Shown in pieces: positions 6,335 through 7,180 of a stretch of 7,180 nt of DNA; within the stretch, counting starts at the first letter, position 1, and every line of letters starts with the position of its first letter. A program made the position numbers and the translations under genes. Source of the DNA: Azoarcus sp. GTDB lineage: Bacteria > Pseudomonadota > Gammaproteobacteria > Burkholderiales > Rhodocyclaceae. The notes under the pieces were generated by a model. That model was given only the letters and a program-made list of their open reading frames with translations, searched no databases and was not told where the DNA came from. Location of the stretch: positions 1-7,180 of the forward strand of contig JAIRNL010000117.1 in the NCBI GenBank assembly GCA_031258035.1, in the 5' to 3' direction.

Positions 6335-7061
6335 ATGACATATCTTTCGCCACCCACCCAAAAATGACAGTGCACTTTTCTATCGCCCCGACATTGACGG
6401 CTTGCGCGCCTTTTCGGTGCTGGCGGTTATCGGTTACCACTTCTTTCCGGTATGGGTGAAAGGCGGTTTTATTGGTGTTGATATTTTCTTCGTCATTTCC
6501 GGATTCTTGATCGGCGGTATCCTGTTCGATTCGCTGCGCGCCAATACTTTTTCTCTTCTCGATTTCTACGCCCGCCGCATCCGGCGCATTTTCCCCGCCC
6601 TGATCTTGGTCATGGCGGTCTCCTTGGCCTTTGGCTGGTTCGCCCTCTTGCCCGATGATTATCAAAGCCTCGGCAAGCATACGGCAGGTGGCGCGGGGTT
6701 TGTTTCCAATTTCCTGCTCCGGCGGGAAGCGGGTTATTTCGATGTCGCATCGGAGCGAAAACCGTTGTTGCACCTCTGGAGCCTCGGTGTCGAAGAACAG
6801 TTCTACATCGTCTTTCCGCTTTTTCTCTGGTTGTTATGTCGCAAGGAGTTGCGTACCACGACTTTTCTGTTCATTTTTCTGCTGGTTTCGATGGCCATCA
6901 ACCTCTCGGTGTATAAAACGCGGGTAGTGTTCAACTTTTATATGCCGATCACCCGTTTTTGGGAGTTTTCCGTGGGCGCGTTGCTGGCACTGGCGCAACG
7001 GCGAACCTTGCCGGCCTTGCTGTCGCGCGGACTGCTCAAGCTCGATGCCGGACTGGCTAGA
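6335..7061 (+). pseudogene. OafA/YrhL-type membrane acyltransferase, frameshifted and truncated by an IS
   Basis: Acyltransferase-3 family proteins O-acylate surface sugars or peptidoglycan. Conserved parts are clear: YRPDIDGLRA (6381-6410), the TM1 His in GYHFF (codon 6438), GVDIFFVISGFLI, ARRIRRIFPAL and HLWSLGVEEQFY (from 6771). The frame carrying YRPDIDGLRA has a stop at 6336-6338 and no ATG, GTG or TTG before TTG 6402, which would cut into the motif. ATG 6335 reads MTYLSPPTQ and then stops at 6365. Removing one A from the A-tract at 6360-6364 would join it smoothly to the YRPD frame. Restoring one T in 6376-6379 would instead join ATG 6364. The 3' half is missing: after the LKLDAGLA segment the frame enters the IS and stops at 7095-7097. 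Base composition is visibly more AT-rich than in the operon. Confidence 0.8.
7056..7061. repeat. Probable IS481-type target site (GCTAGA)
   Basis: The six bases next to the presumed IS terminus read N-CTAG-N, the target preference I recall for IS481. In a complete insertion the same hexamer should reappear at the far end of the element, outside this window. It also supplies the transposase stop codon. Confidence 0.6.
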
Positions 7062-7180
7062 TGTTTAGTCCCGGCATTTGATGGGTTGGGTTCATGATGA
7101 AGCGTTCTGGTTCCTTTGTCCAGATTTTGCAGAGATATTCATAGGGCGTCAGTCCGTTGAGAGTCTTCAGTCGGCGTGCG
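7057..7180 (-). CDS. IS481-family transposase, C-terminal end (partial)
   Basis: The minus strand encodes the last 40 residues of a DDE transposase and continues out of the window. The tail reads RRLKTLNGLTPYEYL, KIWTKEPERF, then HQMPGLNI and stop. The NGLTPYEYL and HQMPGLN elements are typical of IS481-family transposase C-termini. The catalytic DDE residues lie upstream and are not visible. The stop codon TAG (7059-7057) falls outside the presumed IS end and comes from the CTAG target, so the last codon straddles the junction. Whether the transposase is intact cannot be judged here. Confidence 0.88.
   Translation of the reverse strand, partial: ARRLKTLNGLTPYEYLCKIWTKEPERFIMNPTHQMPGLNI
7062..7180 (-). 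mobile_element. IS481-family insertion sequence, one terminus only
   Basis: The element begins at TGTTTAGTCCCGGCATTTG, inferred as the terminal inverted repeat because it starts with TGT, coincides with the loss of acyltransferase coding, and abuts a CTAG site. The far end and the second repeat copy lie beyond the window, so the exact boundary is inferred. Confidence 0.8.

Noticed and set aside
6308..6346. Possible sigma-70 promoter around TAAAAT (6331-6336) or TATCTT (6341-6346).
   Set aside because: No adequate -35 box lies at a proper spacing: TTGGAG at 6315-6320 is 10 or 20 bases away. The evidence is too weak to list.
5012..6361. A 449-codon open frame on the minus strand.
   Set aside because: Only its first part (above about 6080) resembles a protein family, the XRE remnant. 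The rest is antisense to ynbB, which has strong motifs, and its translation is low-complexity and polar, as expected of a shadow in GC-rich DNA.
6335..6367. A ten-codon leader peptide overlapping ATG 6364.
   Set aside because: The sequence is better explained as the original N-terminus of the acyltransferase cut by a frameshift. The GGAG at 6317-6320 is also too far from ATG 6335 for a strong start.

Overview
The window looks like GC-rich Pseudomonadota DNA, probably a beta- or gammaproteobacterium. This is inferred from base composition, strong Shine-Dalgarno sites, the resemblance of the main operon to the Escherichia coli ynbABCD genes, and an IS481-family element. No rRNA, tRNA or CRISPR array is visible, and no housekeeping marker allows closer placement.

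About 85% of the window (roughly 1 to 6013, plus strand) is one tightly packed transcription unit. After the 3' end of an unidentified gene (to 131) come six genes that overlap or nearly touch: a CDP-alcohol phosphatidyltransferase (ynbA-like, 145-771); an alpha/beta hydrolase fused to a SAM methyltransferase (ynbC-like, 771-2519); a PAP2 membrane phosphatase or phosphotransferase fused to a dual-specificity phosphatase (ynbD-like, 2516-3946); a small three-helix membrane protein of unknown function (3943-4431); a PlsC-type acyltransferase (4424-5041); and a CdsA-type phosphatidate cytidylyltransferase (ynbB-like, 5045-6013). Junctions of -1, -4, -4, -8 and +3 bases suggest translational coupling.

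Together these enzymes could form a complete dedicated lipid route. The acyltransferase would make phosphatidic acid, the YnbB-like enzyme would activate it to CDP-diacylglycerol, and the YnbA-like enzyme would attach an unknown alcohol. The YnbD-like protein would then dephosphorylate or transfer the head group, and the YnbC-like protein would deacylate and/or methylate the product. The lipid is unknown. Compared with E. coli (order A-B-C-D, from memory), the gene order differs and two genes are added. The YnbA active site has Asn at two positions that are usually metal-binding Asp.

From 6014 to the end the DNA is decayed and mobile. It holds a minus-strand remnant of an XRE/HipB-type regulator that has lost its recognition-helix region. 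Next comes an OafA/YrhL-type acyltransferase, frameshifted near its start and cut off at its 3' end. Last is the terminus of an IS481-family element inserted at a CTAG site, with the transposase reading back into the window.
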